Origin: Antiquaquibacter soli
GTDB lineage: Bacteria > Actinomycetota > Actinomycetes > Actinomycetales > Microbacteriaceae
DNA: 64,000 nt
Direction of reading: 5' to 3'
NCBI RefSeq assembly: GCF_030580675.1
Contig: NZ_JAUQUB010000001.1
Location: forward strand, 992,001 to 1,056,000
In this document: piece after piece, positions 16,562-24,525 of the stretch
Layout: the number at the start of each line of letters is the position of its first letter
Numbering within the stretch: position 1 is the first letter of the stretch
Position numbers and translations under genes: made by a program
Notes under the pieces: generated by a model
The model's input: only the letters and a program-made list of their open reading frames with translations
Told to the model about the DNA's origin: nothing
Database searches by the model: none

Positions 16562-17725
16562 TCAGTGGGCCGGGGCCGGCTCCAGGGGAAGCTCGGTGCG
16601 GTAGCGCTCGATGTAGTCGAGGTCCAGCTCCCACCCGAGGCCGGGACCGGTGGGCAGCTGGATGTGCCCGTTCTTGAGTTCGGGCTTGTTCGCGATGATG
16701 TTGTGCCAGATCGGGTCGCGCTGCGGGTGGAAGTACTCGAGGAACGTGCCGTGGGGGATGCTCGCGAGGAGGTGCGAGGCGACCTGGGGCTCCTCGTGGT
16801 GGGCCATCCGCACGTCGTAGACGCTCGCGATCGCTGCCGCCCGGCGCCACTCCGTCGGCCCGCCGGACCACGAGGAGTCGAAGTTGCAGAAGTCGATCGA
16901 TCCGGTCTCCATGAGGTCGCGGCAGCCCGCGGCGGAGAACTCGCTCTGGCCGGCGCACACCGGCACACCGCCCTGCAGCCGCACGTCGCGCATCGCGCGC
17001 CGGTCGTTCTGCCAGACGCACGGCTCCTCGAACCACATGATGTCGCAGTCCTCGACGAGCTGGGCGAACCGGATCGCCTGCGCGGGAGTCCAGCCCTGGT
17101 TCGCGTCGACTGCGAGCTTGAAGTCGGGACCGGCGGCGGCGCGTGCTTCGCGGAAGCGTGCCGCATCCTCCTCGGGGCTCAATCCGCCGATCTTGAACTT
17201 CATGCCGGCGAACTGCGCCTCGACGAGTCCGCTGACTTCCGCGGCGATGTCGGCGTCCTCGGCGTAGTAGCCGCCGATCGTGATGACGGGAACCTCGGTG
17301 CGGTAGCCGCCCCACAGCTTGTGCAGCGGCATGTTCAGCGCCTTGCCCACCGCGTCCCAGATGGCGACGTCGACGCACGCGGTGGCGACGAGGCCGAGGC
17401 GGCGGTCGCGCAGGATGTCCCACGTCGCCGGGCGGGCGAGCTGCCAGCAGCGCTCCGTCGCGAAGGCGTCCTCACCGACGAGGACGGGAGCGATCTCGTT
17501 GAGGATGATCGCATTGATGTCCGCGAGCCCGGCGTCCTCGTCTCCCGCGTAGGCCTCACCGATGATCCCGCTCGCGGTGTGGATGCGAGTGATGATCGTC
17601 GACCGGTGGGTCATGCGGTAGTGGCTGCCCTTGTAGACCCGGTCGAGCGGGACTCGGACGGCGACCGTCTCGATGCGTTCGATCGTGAGGTCGGGCAGGG
17701 AGAGTGCCCCCGAATCCTGCGTCAT
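16562..17725 (-). CDS. Mandelate racemase/enolase superfamily sugar-acid dehydratase (copy 1)
   Basis: A 387-aa enolase-superfamily protein. Key residues are visible: the KxK motif at about 176-178 (MKFKIGG), Mg2+ ligands Asp 207 (VDANQ), Glu 233 (WFEEP) and Glu 262 (AGQSE), Asp 283 and His 309/310 (MAHHEEPQ), as in the mandelate racemase subgroup. The expected reaction is dehydration of a sugar acid to a 2-keto-3-deoxy acid, though epimerisation is possible. It is the first gene of an operon with two lactonase-like genes. Promoter and operator D lie directly upstream. Confidence 0.88.
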   Translation of the reverse strand: MTQDSGALSLPDLTIERIETVAVRVPLDRVYKGSHYRMTHRSTIITRIHTASGIIGEAYAGDEDAGLADINAIILNEIAPVLVGEDAFATERCWQLARPATWDILRDRRLGLVATACVDVAIWDAVGKALNMPLHKLWGGYRTEVPVITIGGYYAEDADIAAEVSGLVEAQFAGMKFKIGGLSPEEDAARFREARAAAGPDFKLAVDANQGWTPAQAIRFAQLVEDCDIMWFEEPCVWQNDRRAMRDVRLQGGVPVCAGQSEFSAAGCRDLMETGSIDFCNFDSSWSGGPTEWRRAAAIASVYDVRMAHHEEPQVASHLLASIPHGTFLEYFHPQRDPIWHNIIANKPELKNGHIQLPTGPGLGWELDLDYIERYRTELPLEPAPAH

Positions 17726-17746
17726 TGCGACTCCTAGTTTCGTTTC

Positions 17747-17760
17747 TGGAAACGTTTTTA
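17747..17760 (-). promoter_or_regulatory. LacI-type operator D
   Basis: One perfect half-site and one degenerate half around a central ACGT (TGGAA-ACGT-TTTTA). It touches the -10 box of the 17725 promoter. It is the weakest palindrome of the seven, but it has the same position relative to the promoter. Confidence 0.65.
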
Positions 17761-17789
17761 TTCTGACCGGCTGAACTCGACGATGTCAA
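17760..17789 (-). promoter_or_regulatory. Promoter of the dehydratase/lactonase operon
   Basis: Minus strand: perfect -35 TTGACA (17789-17784), 18-bp spacer, -10 CAGAAT (17765-17760). Operator D follows immediately. Confidence 0.65.
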
Positions 17790-17792
17790 GAC

Positions 17793-18500
17793 TCAGTGGA
17801 TGAGGAACCCGCCGTTGATGTCCACCACGGCACCGGTGATGAACCCCGAGTGCTCCGAGCAGAGGAAGGCGATGAGGTCCGCGACATCGCGCGGCTGACC
17901 GAGTCGACCCACGGGGATGCGGCCGACGAGGTCGGCGATCCCGCCGACCATGTCCGTCTCGATGAGACTCGGCGCGAGAGCGTTCGAAGTGATCCCGAAC
18001 GGCGCGTACTCCGTCGCGATCGCCTTGGCGAGCGCCATCACGCCCGCCTTCGAGGCGCCGTACGCGGCGGCCGACTTCGTACCGCCGGTGATGCCCGCGC
18101 TCGAGCCCAGGGTCACCACGCGGCCGTAGCCGGCCTCCCGCATGAGGGGGAGCACGGCTTGCGCGACGAGGAACGCTCCCGTGAGATTGACCCCGATGCT
18201 GAGGTTCCACGACTCGAGCGAGGTCTGCTCGAACGGCTCGATGCGGAAGATGCCCGCGGCCTGAACCAGGACGGCCGGCACCCCGAGCTCGGTGTGCACA
18301 CGCTCGACTCCCGCGCGAACGCTGCCGGGGTCGGTGACGTCCATCTGCACGCCGAGGCACCCGGGAACGTCCGGCTCGCGCACGTCGACCACGGCGACGC
18401 GCGCGCCGAGCCCGAGCAGTGTCTCCGCCGTGCGCCGGCCGATCCCGCCCGCGCCACCCGTCACGATCGCGACGCGGCCGTCGAATCCGTCTAGCTCCAC
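17793..18500 (-). CDS. SDR family NAD(P)-dependent dehydrogenase (copy 2 of 4)
   Basis: A 235-aa classical SDR with TGGAGGIG near residue 15, VQAAGI, and the catalytic Ser/Tyr/Lys in TLGSSAGITGG and YGASKAG. It ends DINGGFLIH. GTG 18500 is chosen because a GGAAGGA ribosome-binding site lies about 8 nt upstream. The longer frame has no such site. It is about 50 bp downstream of SDR copy 3 and likely the last gene of the operon that begins at 21483. By family it could be a sugar or 2-keto-3-deoxy-sugar-acid dehydrogenase. Confidence 0.87.
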   Translation of the reverse strand: MELDGFDGRVAIVTGGAGGIGRRTAETLLGLGARVAVVDVREPDVPGCLGVQMDVTDPGSVRAGVERVHTELGVPAVLVQAAGIFRIEPFEQTSLESWNLSIGVNLTGAFLVAQAVLPLMREAGYGRVVTLGSSAGITGGTKSAAAYGASKAGVMALAKAIATEYAPFGITSNALAPSLIETDMVGGIADLVGRIPVGRLGQPRDVADLIAFLCSEHSGFITGAVVDINGGFLIH

Positions 18501-18549
18501 CGCAGGTCCTTCCTTTCTTGTGGTTCCGCCCGCCGTCTTCGGCCGGGCC

Positions 18550-19314
18550 CTAGTACATGAGCTGTCCGCCGGACACGTTGATGATCGACCCGGTGACGAA
18601 CGACGACGCGTCGGAGGCAAGGAAGAGCACCGCGCCCGCGAGCTCGTCGGTTCGGGCGAGCCGCCCGAGCGGGATCATCGACAGGAAGGAGGCCATCGCC
18701 TCCTCGGACATCCCCTCGCGCATCATCGCGGTGTCGACGCCGCCCGGCGCGACCGCGTTGACCCGGATGCCGTGCGGCGCGAGTGATCTCGCGAGGCCCT
18801 TGGTGAGCGTCGCGACGCCGCCCTTGCTCGCGTTGTAGACGACCGAACCGCCGAACCCGCCCGTCCACCAGCCCTGCGACGAGAACGTGACGATGGCACC
18901 CGGGGTATCGGCGTCGCGCAGCGCGCGGCTCGCGGCGCGGGCGAGGAAGAACGTCGCCTTGAGATTGACGTCGAGCTGGGCATCCCAGTCCTCTTCCGTC
19001 ACGTCGTCGATGCTCGAGTTCCGGCGTAGGACGGCGGCGAGGTGGGCGAGCGCCCGGAACGGCGCGAGCTCGTTCGCGGCCGCGAAGACCCCGGCGTGCG
19101 CGTCGAGGTCGAGCAGATCGAGCTCGAGGGCGCGGTGCGGCCCGCCCGGAAGGCCCTCCACGACCGATGCGACCGGCGAGCCGGGAACGTCGACCGCCAC
19201 GACGTGGGAGCCCGCCTCGGCGAACGCCCGGGCGACGGACCGCCCGATCCCGCCGGCCGCGCCCGTCACGACGACGCTGCGTCCCGCGAGTCCCGAATCA
19301 CTTCTCCAGTCCAT
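18550..19314 (-). CDS. SDR family NAD(P)-dependent dehydrogenase (copy 3 of 4)
   Basis: A 254-aa classical SDR. TGAAGGIG sits near residues 18-25, and the catalytic set is in TFSSQGWW and YNASKGG. The C-terminus is NVSGGQLMY. It resembles the copy at 21556 in length, C-terminal ending and the TFSS motif, suggesting these two are paralogues. ATG 19314 lies inside the end of the preceding medium-chain dehydrogenase gene (17-bp overlap), indicating translational coupling. Confidence 0.88.
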   Translation of the reverse strand: MDWRSDSGLAGRSVVVTGAAGGIGRSVARAFAEAGSHVVAVDVPGSPVASVVEGLPGGPHRALELDLLDLDAHAGVFAAANELAPFRALAHLAAVLRRNSSIDDVTEEDWDAQLDVNLKATFFLARAASRALRDADTPGAIVTFSSQGWWTGGFGGSVVYNASKGGVATLTKGLARSLAPHGIRVNAVAPGGVDTAMMREGMSEEAMASFLSMIPLGRLARTDELAGAVLFLASDASSFVTGSIINVSGGQLMY

Positions 19315-20374
19315 GGCTCTCCCCTTCTCTCTCGGTCGTCTCGTCTCCGATGACGAGCACCGTGCGCAGCACCCGGCCGGCCCTCAGGTCGTCGAGCGCC
19401 GCGTCAGCCTCGCGCAGCGGCCGTCTCGACCGGGTCAGATGATCGGTGCGCAGCGCCCCCGCCCGCACGAGGTCGAGCACCTCGGCGATGTCGTCGCGGG
19501 TGAAGCCGCGACTGCCGAGCAGCGCCAGCTCGCGCCAGATGAGCTCGGTGGCGGCGACCGCGAAAGGCTCCTGCGATACCCCGACGAAGACCACTCGCCC
19601 GCCGGGTCCGGCGATGTCGATCGCGAGCCTGTCCATGGCCGGGTTCTCCCCGACGCATTGCAGCACGACATCGATCGGCCCGCCCGCCGCGTCGACGACG
19701 GCGCCCGCACCCGACGCCGAGTCGATCGTGACCGCGGCGCCGAGGTCGCGCGCCTGCTCGAGCTTCGCGGCGCTCCTGCCGACGGCGACGACGTGGGCAC
19801 CGAGGTGCCGGCCGATCTGAACGGCGTTGCTGCCGATGCCGCCGACCCCGACCACGGCGAGCGTCTCGCCGGGCTGCAGGCGGGCGATGCGGGTGAGTGC
19901 GTGCCACGGCGTGGCGAGAGCGTCGGTGGCGACCGCGACGACGGCGGGGTCGAGCTCCGGCTCCACCGGCACGAGCGTGCTCAGCGGCCGAGTCACGTAC
20001 TCGGCGAACGCCCCGTCGACGTCCACGCCCATGCGCCGGATGCCGGGGCCGAGGTTCTCCCGGCCGCGATCCGTCCACGGCTGCTGTGCTCCGTCGATGT
20101 AGTACAGGGCCACCTGGCGGCCCACCCAGCTCTCGTCGCCGGGGTCGCCGACGGCGATCACACGGCCGGCCGCCTCGTGCCCCGGCACGACGGGGAGCTT
20201 GTCGCCGAAGCCGCCCTCCTGGAGGAAGACGTCCGAGCCGCACACGCCGCACGCCTCGACGCGAACGAGTGCCTCACCCGCCGCAGGGGCCCGGACTTCG
20301 AGCTCGACGGGGTCGAGACGCGCACGGTCGGGGCGCATGACGAGGGCGAGGCCGCTCGACGGGAGCGGCGTCAT
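19298..20374 (-). CDS. Zinc-type medium-chain alcohol dehydrogenase without the structural-zinc cysteine cluster
   Basis: A 358-aa MDR dehydrogenase. The catalytic zinc site is seen in ACGVCGSD and GHEAAG, and the Rossmann motif in VVGVGGIGSNAV. The usual four-cysteine structural-zinc lobe after the GHE motif is missing: that stretch (YYIDGAQQPWTDRGRENLGPG) has no Cys. It should oxidise a sugar or polyol hydroxyl with NAD(P)+. ATG 20374 overlaps the stop of the Cys-rich protein gene (ATGA). Second gene of the operon under operator E. Confidence 0.87.
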   Translation of the reverse strand: MTPLPSSGLALVMRPDRARLDPVELEVRAPAAGEALVRVEACGVCGSDVFLQEGGFGDKLPVVPGHEAAGRVIAVGDPGDESWVGRQVALYYIDGAQQPWTDRGRENLGPGIRRMGVDVDGAFAEYVTRPLSTLVPVEPELDPAVVAVATDALATPWHALTRIARLQPGETLAVVGVGGIGSNAVQIGRHLGAHVVAVGRSAAKLEQARDLGAAVTIDSASGAGAVVDAAGGPIDVVLQCVGENPAMDRLAIDIAGPGGRVVFVGVSQEPFAVAATELIWRELALLGSRGFTRDDIAEVLDLVRAGALRTDHLTRSRRPLREADAALDDLRAGRVLRTVLVIGDETTEREGESHGLEK

Positions 20375-21483
20375 CCGGATCCCGGCATGCGGAAGACGGT
20401 CGGGTCGGGCAGGTCCACGGCTCCGTGGGCGCGCGAGCCGAACTCGCTCGGCTTGGTGCGCCCGCTGCGCGTGTACGCCTCCTCGGGGGCGGCGGTCGGG
20501 TCCTTGTACATCGTCCACTTGCACTTCGGGGGAGCGCCGCTGTCGTCCACCGCGCCATACACGGGCGGGTCGACGACGCGAACGGGGTATCCGAAGCGGT
20601 CCATGGGCATGTGCTCCATGAGGATGATGCAGTGCGAGCAGTAGAGGCAGACGCCCTTCTGGTAGTGGTTCCAGTCGCGCTCCTCCTCGGACACGCGCCA
20701 CTCGTAGGGGGGTTCCATGCGGGCCGGGGTCCCCTCGATGGGGTCGCCCCGCAGCGTCCGACCGCCCGATCCGCACGGATCGAACTCGAGCTCGAAGCGG
20801 TCGGCGTACTCGGCGAGCTCGAAGTCGCCGGTGCGCTCCGGGCCGACGAGGTGGCCGCGCATCGCCTCGCACGAGACGTAGAGCAGCGTTTCGAGGCCCT
20901 CGTCCCACGGGTGCTTGTCGATGTCGAACTTTTCGTAGCGCCAGGCGAAGAGCGGCAGCAGCACTCGCTCGTACATCCGAGGGATGGCGTCATCGCCGTA
21001 CCGGGCCGCGGTCTCGCTCATGTAGCAGTAGGTCTTGTCGACGTCGCGATCGTGGGTGCGGCGCCAGACCTCCTTGGCCTCGTCGAGCCGCTCGCGAACG
21101 GAGCTCGCGTCGCGGGCGTCGACGGCGGCGATCACCTCTCCGATGAGGGCGTTGAACCGCTCCCACTCGGCGTGGGTGTCGAACGCACTCCCGTCGGGCA
21201 TCACGGTGAGCTCGTCGAGCCGCGCCCGGATCGCATCGAGGTCGGTCTCGCTCGTGCCTTCGTCGCGGAGGAAGCCCTCCAGGTCGGCGAGCCACTGCCG
21301 GTAGAGCTTCCAGCACACGGCCGCCTCGTCGACGAAGTAGGCGGCGAGATCGCGCGCCCCGTCCCAGTCTCCTGCTTCGCTGCACTCGATGATGCGGCGG
21401 TAGGTCGAGACCTTCTGGTCCTCCCAGCTGCCGAGTCGAACCCGGCGGCCGAGGATGTCAGAGAACCCCATCGTTTCTGTCAT
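20371..21483 (-). CDS. Uncharacterised 370-aa cysteine-containing protein, first gene of a LacI-controlled operon
   Basis: I do not recognise the family with confidence. The first about 170 residues are helical and charged. The second half has FDPCGSGGR, then a CLYCSHC cluster (CxxCxxC) followed by HMPMDRFGYP and a further Cys in PPKCKW. That is suggestive of a metal site or a thiol-active centre. No signal peptide or membrane segment is visible. The FDPCGSGGR element recalls some hydrolase families with a catalytic Cys, but I cannot confirm this. ATG 21483 sits 6 nt after a TAGGGT -10 box. Two dehydrogenases and a third SDR follow in the same operon. Confidence 0.75.
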   Translation of the reverse strand: MTETMGFSDILGRRVRLGSWEDQKVSTYRRIIECSEAGDWDGARDLAAYFVDEAAVCWKLYRQWLADLEGFLRDEGTSETDLDAIRARLDELTVMPDGSAFDTHAEWERFNALIGEVIAAVDARDASSVRERLDEAKEVWRRTHDRDVDKTYCYMSETAARYGDDAIPRMYERVLLPLFAWRYEKFDIDKHPWDEGLETLLYVSCEAMRGHLVGPERTGDFELAEYADRFELEFDPCGSGGRTLRGDPIEGTPARMEPPYEWRVSEEERDWNHYQKGVCLYCSHCIILMEHMPMDRFGYPVRVVDPPVYGAVDDSGAPPKCKWTMYKDPTAAPEEAYTRSGRTKPSEFGSRAHGAVDLPDPTVFRMPGSG

Positions 21484-21489
21484 GGTGCG

Positions 21490-21519
21490 ACCCTAGCGTC
21501 TGGGACCAATTAGCTGCAA
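21490..21519 (-). promoter_or_regulatory. Leaderless-type promoter of the 21483 operon
   Basis: Minus strand: -35 TTGCAG (21519-21514), 18-bp spacer, -10 TAGGGT (21495-21490), then 6 nt to the ATG at 21483. Transcription would begin at or next to the start codon. Operator E lies just upstream of the -35. Confidence 0.6.
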
Positions 21520-21524
21520 TGGGT

Positions 21525-21542
21525 TCTGGAAAGGATTCTAGT
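21525..21542 (-). promoter_or_regulatory. LacI-type operator E
   Basis: TCTGGAA-AGGA-TTCTAGT, a 7-4-7 element with two mismatches from perfect symmetry, lying between the SDR stop at 21556 and the promoter of the 21483 gene. Unlike the other sites it sits upstream of the -35, unless a TAGAAT inside the operator is the true -10. Confidence 0.68.
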
Positions 21543-21555
21543 TTTTCTGCCGAGA

Positions 21556-22317
21556 TCAGTACATGAGCAGGCCGCCGCTGACGTTCACCGTCGCACCGGA
21601 GACGAATGAGGCGTGATCCGAGACAAGGAACACGGCCACCGCCGCCACCTCCTCCGGCGAGCCCATCCGGCCGAGAGGGCACGCCGCCGCCGTCGCCGCC
21701 ATCGTCTCGTCCGTATTGCCGCGGGACTGCATCGGCGTGTCGATCTGACCCGGCGCGATGCAGTTGACGGTGACGCCGGCGGGGCCGAGCGAGCGGGCGA
21801 AACCCCGCGTCAGAGCGACGACGCCTGCCTTCGAGGCGACGTACGCGTCGCTGCCGAGGATGGGGCCGGACTGCCACGCGATCGACGAGAACGTGACGAT
21901 CCGTCCGCCACGCCCCCTCGCCTCGAGCGCCTCGCCCACCGACCGGACGAGGAAGAACGTGCCGCGCAGATTGACCTCGTGCTGGGCATCCCAGCTCTCG
22001 GGCGTCACCGCCGCGACCGGCTCGCGCCGCAGCAGGGCGCCGGCGTGGACGAGCCCGAGGAATCCGTCGTCCGCCGCAGCGCCGACCGCCGTCCCGATCG
22101 CGGCCGGATCCGCGAGGTCGAGGGGCAGGGCACGGTGGCCGTCGCCCGGCAGCGCCGCGAGCACGCCGGCGAGATCGGCGGCGGGATGGTCGGATGCCAC
22201 GACTCTCGCGCCGCTCGCCGCGATCGCCACCGCCACGGCGCGGCCGATGCCGCCGGCCGCGCCGGTGACGAGCACCGAGCGCCCGTCGAGCCCTGCGCCC
22301 AGAGCGGGCCCGGTCAC
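21556..22317 (-). CDS. SDR family NAD(P)-dependent dehydrogenase (copy 4 of 4)
   Basis: A 253-aa classical SDR with TGAAGGIG near residue 20, catalytic residues in TFSSIAWQ and YVASKAG, and the ending NVSGGLLMY. GTG 22317 overlaps the stop of enolase-superfamily copy 2 (GTGA), which decides the start; 291 upstream codons are a shadow of that gene. Last gene of the three-gene operon from 24376. It likely works with the dehydratase before it, for example as a 2-keto-3-deoxy-acid dehydrogenase. Confidence 0.88.
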   Translation of the reverse strand: MTGPALGAGLDGRSVLVTGAAGGIGRAVAVAIAASGARVVASDHPAADLAGVLAALPGDGHRALPLDLADPAAIGTAVGAAADDGFLGLVHAGALLRREPVAAVTPESWDAQHEVNLRGTFFLVRSVGEALEARGRGGRIVTFSSIAWQSGPILGSDAYVASKAGVVALTRGFARSLGPAGVTVNCIAPGQIDTPMQSRGNTDETMAATAAACPLGRMGSPEEVAAVAVFLVSDHASFVSGATVNVSGGLLMY

Positions 22318-23447
22318 GGCAGTCGGTAGTGCTCGAGCACCTCGACAATCGGCTCGACGCCGATCCCGGGCGACGTGGGCACGGCGACGAGGCCGTCCGC
22401 CTGGCGGATGGGCGTGGCCACGAGCTCGTCCTGCATGGGGTTCGGTTCGGGCTTGAGCTCCTGCAGCAGCGTGCGGTCGGTGGAGGCCGAGAGGGCGAGC
22501 GAGACCGCCGTGTTCACGGCGCTCGACCACGCGTGCGAGTTGAACCAGCGGCGCTCGCGCTCGACGAGCGAGATCACCTGCAGCGCTCCGGTGACGCCGC
22601 CGACGCGGCCCACGTCGCAGCCGACGACGTCGACGAGGCCGTCCGCGAGCACCCCCTCGTAGCCGTGCACGTCCCACTCCCGCTCGCCCCCGGCGAAGAG
22701 GCACGTCGTGTGCTGGCGCAGTGTCGTGAGCTCCTCGGAGTGGTCGGGCTCGAACGGCTCCTCGATCCACGTGAGGCCGAACTCCTCGAAGCCCTGCACG
22801 CGGCGGATGGCTTCCTCGAGCGTCCACGTGAGCTTCTTGCCGCGGTCCATCATGATCATCGCGTCCGGGCCCGCCTGCTCGCGCAGCCGCCGCACGAAGT
22901 CGATGTCGCGGTCGACGTCGTAGCCGAGTCGGGCATCCCCGCGCTTGCCCATGCCGATCTTGAAGCCGCGGAACCCCTGCTCGGTCACGAAGCGGCCGTG
23001 CCGCTCGGCCTCGAACTGGAGGTCGGCGTCGAACGCGTGCGTCGATGCGATCGCGGGGATGCTGTCGCGGCGCGCGCCTCCGAGAAGGTCGACGAGGCTC
23101 ACCCCGAGGAGCTTCCCCTTGAGGTCCCACAGCGCGATGTCGACAGCGGAGAGGGCGAAGGAGTAGATGCCGCCGCGGTGCCCGAACCACCAGCCCTCGT
23201 CGACGAGGTCGCGCCAGAGTGCGACGTTGGCGAGCGGGTCCCGGCCGACAAGCAGCTCCCGCATCCCCTCGATGAGTTCGACGGTCGCGCGACTGGCCGC
23301 GGGGAACATGGTGATCGCCTCGCCCCAGCCCTCGGCGCCGTCGCTCGACCGGATGCGCACGAAGACGAGGCAGCGCAGGCCCATCGAGTCGTTCGGCTCG
23401 GGGTACTGGACGGCGAAGGTGTCGATCGACGAGATGGTCGTGCTCAT
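22314..23447 (-). CDS. Mandelate racemase/enolase superfamily sugar-acid dehydratase (copy 2)
   Basis: A 377-aa enolase-superfamily enzyme. Lys 163 (FRGFKIG, only the second Lys of the usual KxK), Asp 201 (MMDRGKK), Glu 229/230 (WIEEP), Glu 255 (AGGERE), Asp 278 and His 305 (NSHAW) fit the mandelate racemase subgroup with a His/Asp dyad. It is only distantly similar to copy 1, so the two probably act on different acids or epimers. ATG 23447 overlaps the stop of the DapB-like gene (ATGA). Confidence 0.87.
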   Translation of the reverse strand: MSTTISSIDTFAVQYPEPNDSMGLRCLVFVRIRSSDGAEGWGEAITMFPAASRATVELIEGMRELLVGRDPLANVALWRDLVDEGWWFGHRGGIYSFALSAVDIALWDLKGKLLGVSLVDLLGGARRDSIPAIASTHAFDADLQFEAERHGRFVTEQGFRGFKIGMGKRGDARLGYDVDRDIDFVRRLREQAGPDAMIMMDRGKKLTWTLEEAIRRVQGFEEFGLTWIEEPFEPDHSEELTTLRQHTTCLFAGGEREWDVHGYEGVLADGLVDVVGCDVGRVGGVTGALQVISLVERERRWFNSHAWSSAVNTAVSLALSASTDRTLLQELKPEPNPMQDELVATPIRQADGLVAVPTSPGIGVEPIVEVLEHYRLP

Positions 23448-24376
23448 GGGGCTCCTTGCGGGACGAGGGCGGGTGCGGGGAAGGCCGGCGGCAGGTCGGC
23501 CACGGTGACCCAACCCGGCCGAGCCGCCACCACGCGGTCGACCGAGTTGGAGATGAGGGCCCGCGAGCCGGCCTGGGAGCCGAGCCCGGGGGAGAGGGAG
23601 CAGTCGAGGTCGCCGTCGCCGACGCGCTCGAGGCGGATGCGGTCGCCGCTCGGGATGCCGTGGGCCGCGAGGTCCACTCGCCCGACGAAGTGGGCGGAGT
23701 ACCACTCGGCGCCGTCGGGACCGCGGGCGATGTAGTGCTGGTCGATGCCGGTCGTCAGCCCGTCGGGGCCCACGACGGGCTCGAGCCTCGCCTCCACGTC
23801 GTCCACCAGCCTGCCCGTCGCCGCCGCGACCACCGCGATCGACTGCGGGAAGCCCGCGTGGCCGAGGATTCGCCCGTCGGCGAGGCGCTCGCGGAACTGC
23901 CGCTCGGTCACGCCGAGTCCGAGTCGACCGGCCACTGCCGGGCCGAAACCGCCGAGCTCGACCCGGCGCTCCACCTCGATCCGCGATACCGCCCCCGCCG
24001 CTCCGAGGAGCGTCAGAACGAGCGCGTCGAAGACGAAGCCGGGGTTGAGCCCGGCTCCGAGGATGCTCACCCCGCGCTCGCGGGCGAGCGAGTCGAGCTC
24101 GTCGGCGAGGCCGGCGTCGACGCTCCACGGGTGGGCGCATTCCTCGGCCGAGACGAGCACGTTCGACCCGGCCCCGACCGCGGCGCGGATAGCGGGGGCG
24201 ACGTCCACGAGCCGCGTCGTCGTCGCGACGATGACGACGTCGGCGCCGCTATCGAGGGCGACGGGGAGGCGGTCGGATCCGACCGGGCCGGTCAGGCGCA
24301 CGTCGGCCCGCACGGAGAGCGCGTCGGCGACGCCTCGACCGAGCTGTCCGTCTCCGGCGATGGCGACGTGGATCAC
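23444..24376 (-). CDS. DapB/2,4-diaminopentanoate-dehydrogenase-like NAD(P)-binding oxidoreductase
   Basis: A 310-aa protein with an N-terminal Rossmann fold (IHVAIAGDGQLGRGVADAL), the strand ending DVVIVATTT, and the motif GAGLNPGFVFD that is characteristic of 2,4-diaminopentanoate dehydrogenase-like proteins in the dihydrodipicolinate-reductase superfamily. The C-terminal domain is alpha/beta. In this cluster it could reduce or oxidise a keto/hydroxy or amino intermediate; the substrate is unknown. It is the first gene of the operon controlled by operator F, divergent from the E1 genes. Confidence 0.75.
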   Translation of the reverse strand: MIHVAIAGDGQLGRGVADALSVRADVRLTGPVGSDRLPVALDSGADVVIVATTTRLVDVAPAIRAAVGAGSNVLVSAEECAHPWSVDAGLADELDSLARERGVSILGAGLNPGFVFDALVLTLLGAAGAVSRIEVERRVELGGFGPAVAGRLGLGVTERQFRERLADGRILGHAGFPQSIAVVAAATGRLVDDVEARLEPVVGPDGLTTGIDQHYIARGPDGAEWYSAHFVGRVDLAAHGIPSGDRIRLERVGDGDLDCSLSPGLGSQAGSRALISNSVDRVVAARPGWVTVADLPPAFPAPALVPQGAP

Positions 24377-24410
24377 GGCGATTGTCCTGTCCGCGGAAGC
24401 AGCGGCGCTC

Positions 24411-24424
24411 CCGAATCGTTTCCA
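24411..24424 (-). promoter_or_regulatory. LacI-type operator F
   Basis: CCGAA-TCGT-TTCCA on the plus strand, 3 bp beyond the -10 of the leftward promoter and 35 bp upstream of the ATG at 24376. The TTCCAGA half is perfect. Confidence 0.72.
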
Positions 24425-24427
24425 GAA

Positions 24428-24457
24428 ACTCTAGGGCGACGCGCCGCCGACGGTCAA
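24428..24457 (-). promoter_or_regulatory. Leftward promoter of the divergent pair
   Basis: Minus strand: -35 TTGACC (24457-24452), 18-bp spacer, -10 TAGAGT (24433-24428). It drives 24376 to 21556. Confidence 0.65.
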
Positions 24458-24462
24458 TGGCG

Positions 24463-24491
24463 TTGACGAGCGAGCGCCTCCGCCCTATTCT
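24463..24491 (+). promoter_or_regulatory. Rightward promoter of the divergent pair
   Basis: -35 TTGACG (24463-24468), 17-bp spacer, -10 TATTCT (24486-24491). The two divergent -35 boxes are only 5 bp apart. It drives the E1 beta, E1 alpha and lipoyl genes. Confidence 0.68.
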
Positions 24492-24504
24492 CGAAACGAT
24501 TCCA
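24491..24504 (+). promoter_or_regulatory. LacI-type operator G
   Basis: TCGAA-ACGA-TTCCA, overlapping the last base of the rightward -10 box. It mirrors operator F about the shared promoter centre. Confidence 0.75.
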
Positions 24505-24525
24505 GGAACGAAGGGACCCAGCGTC

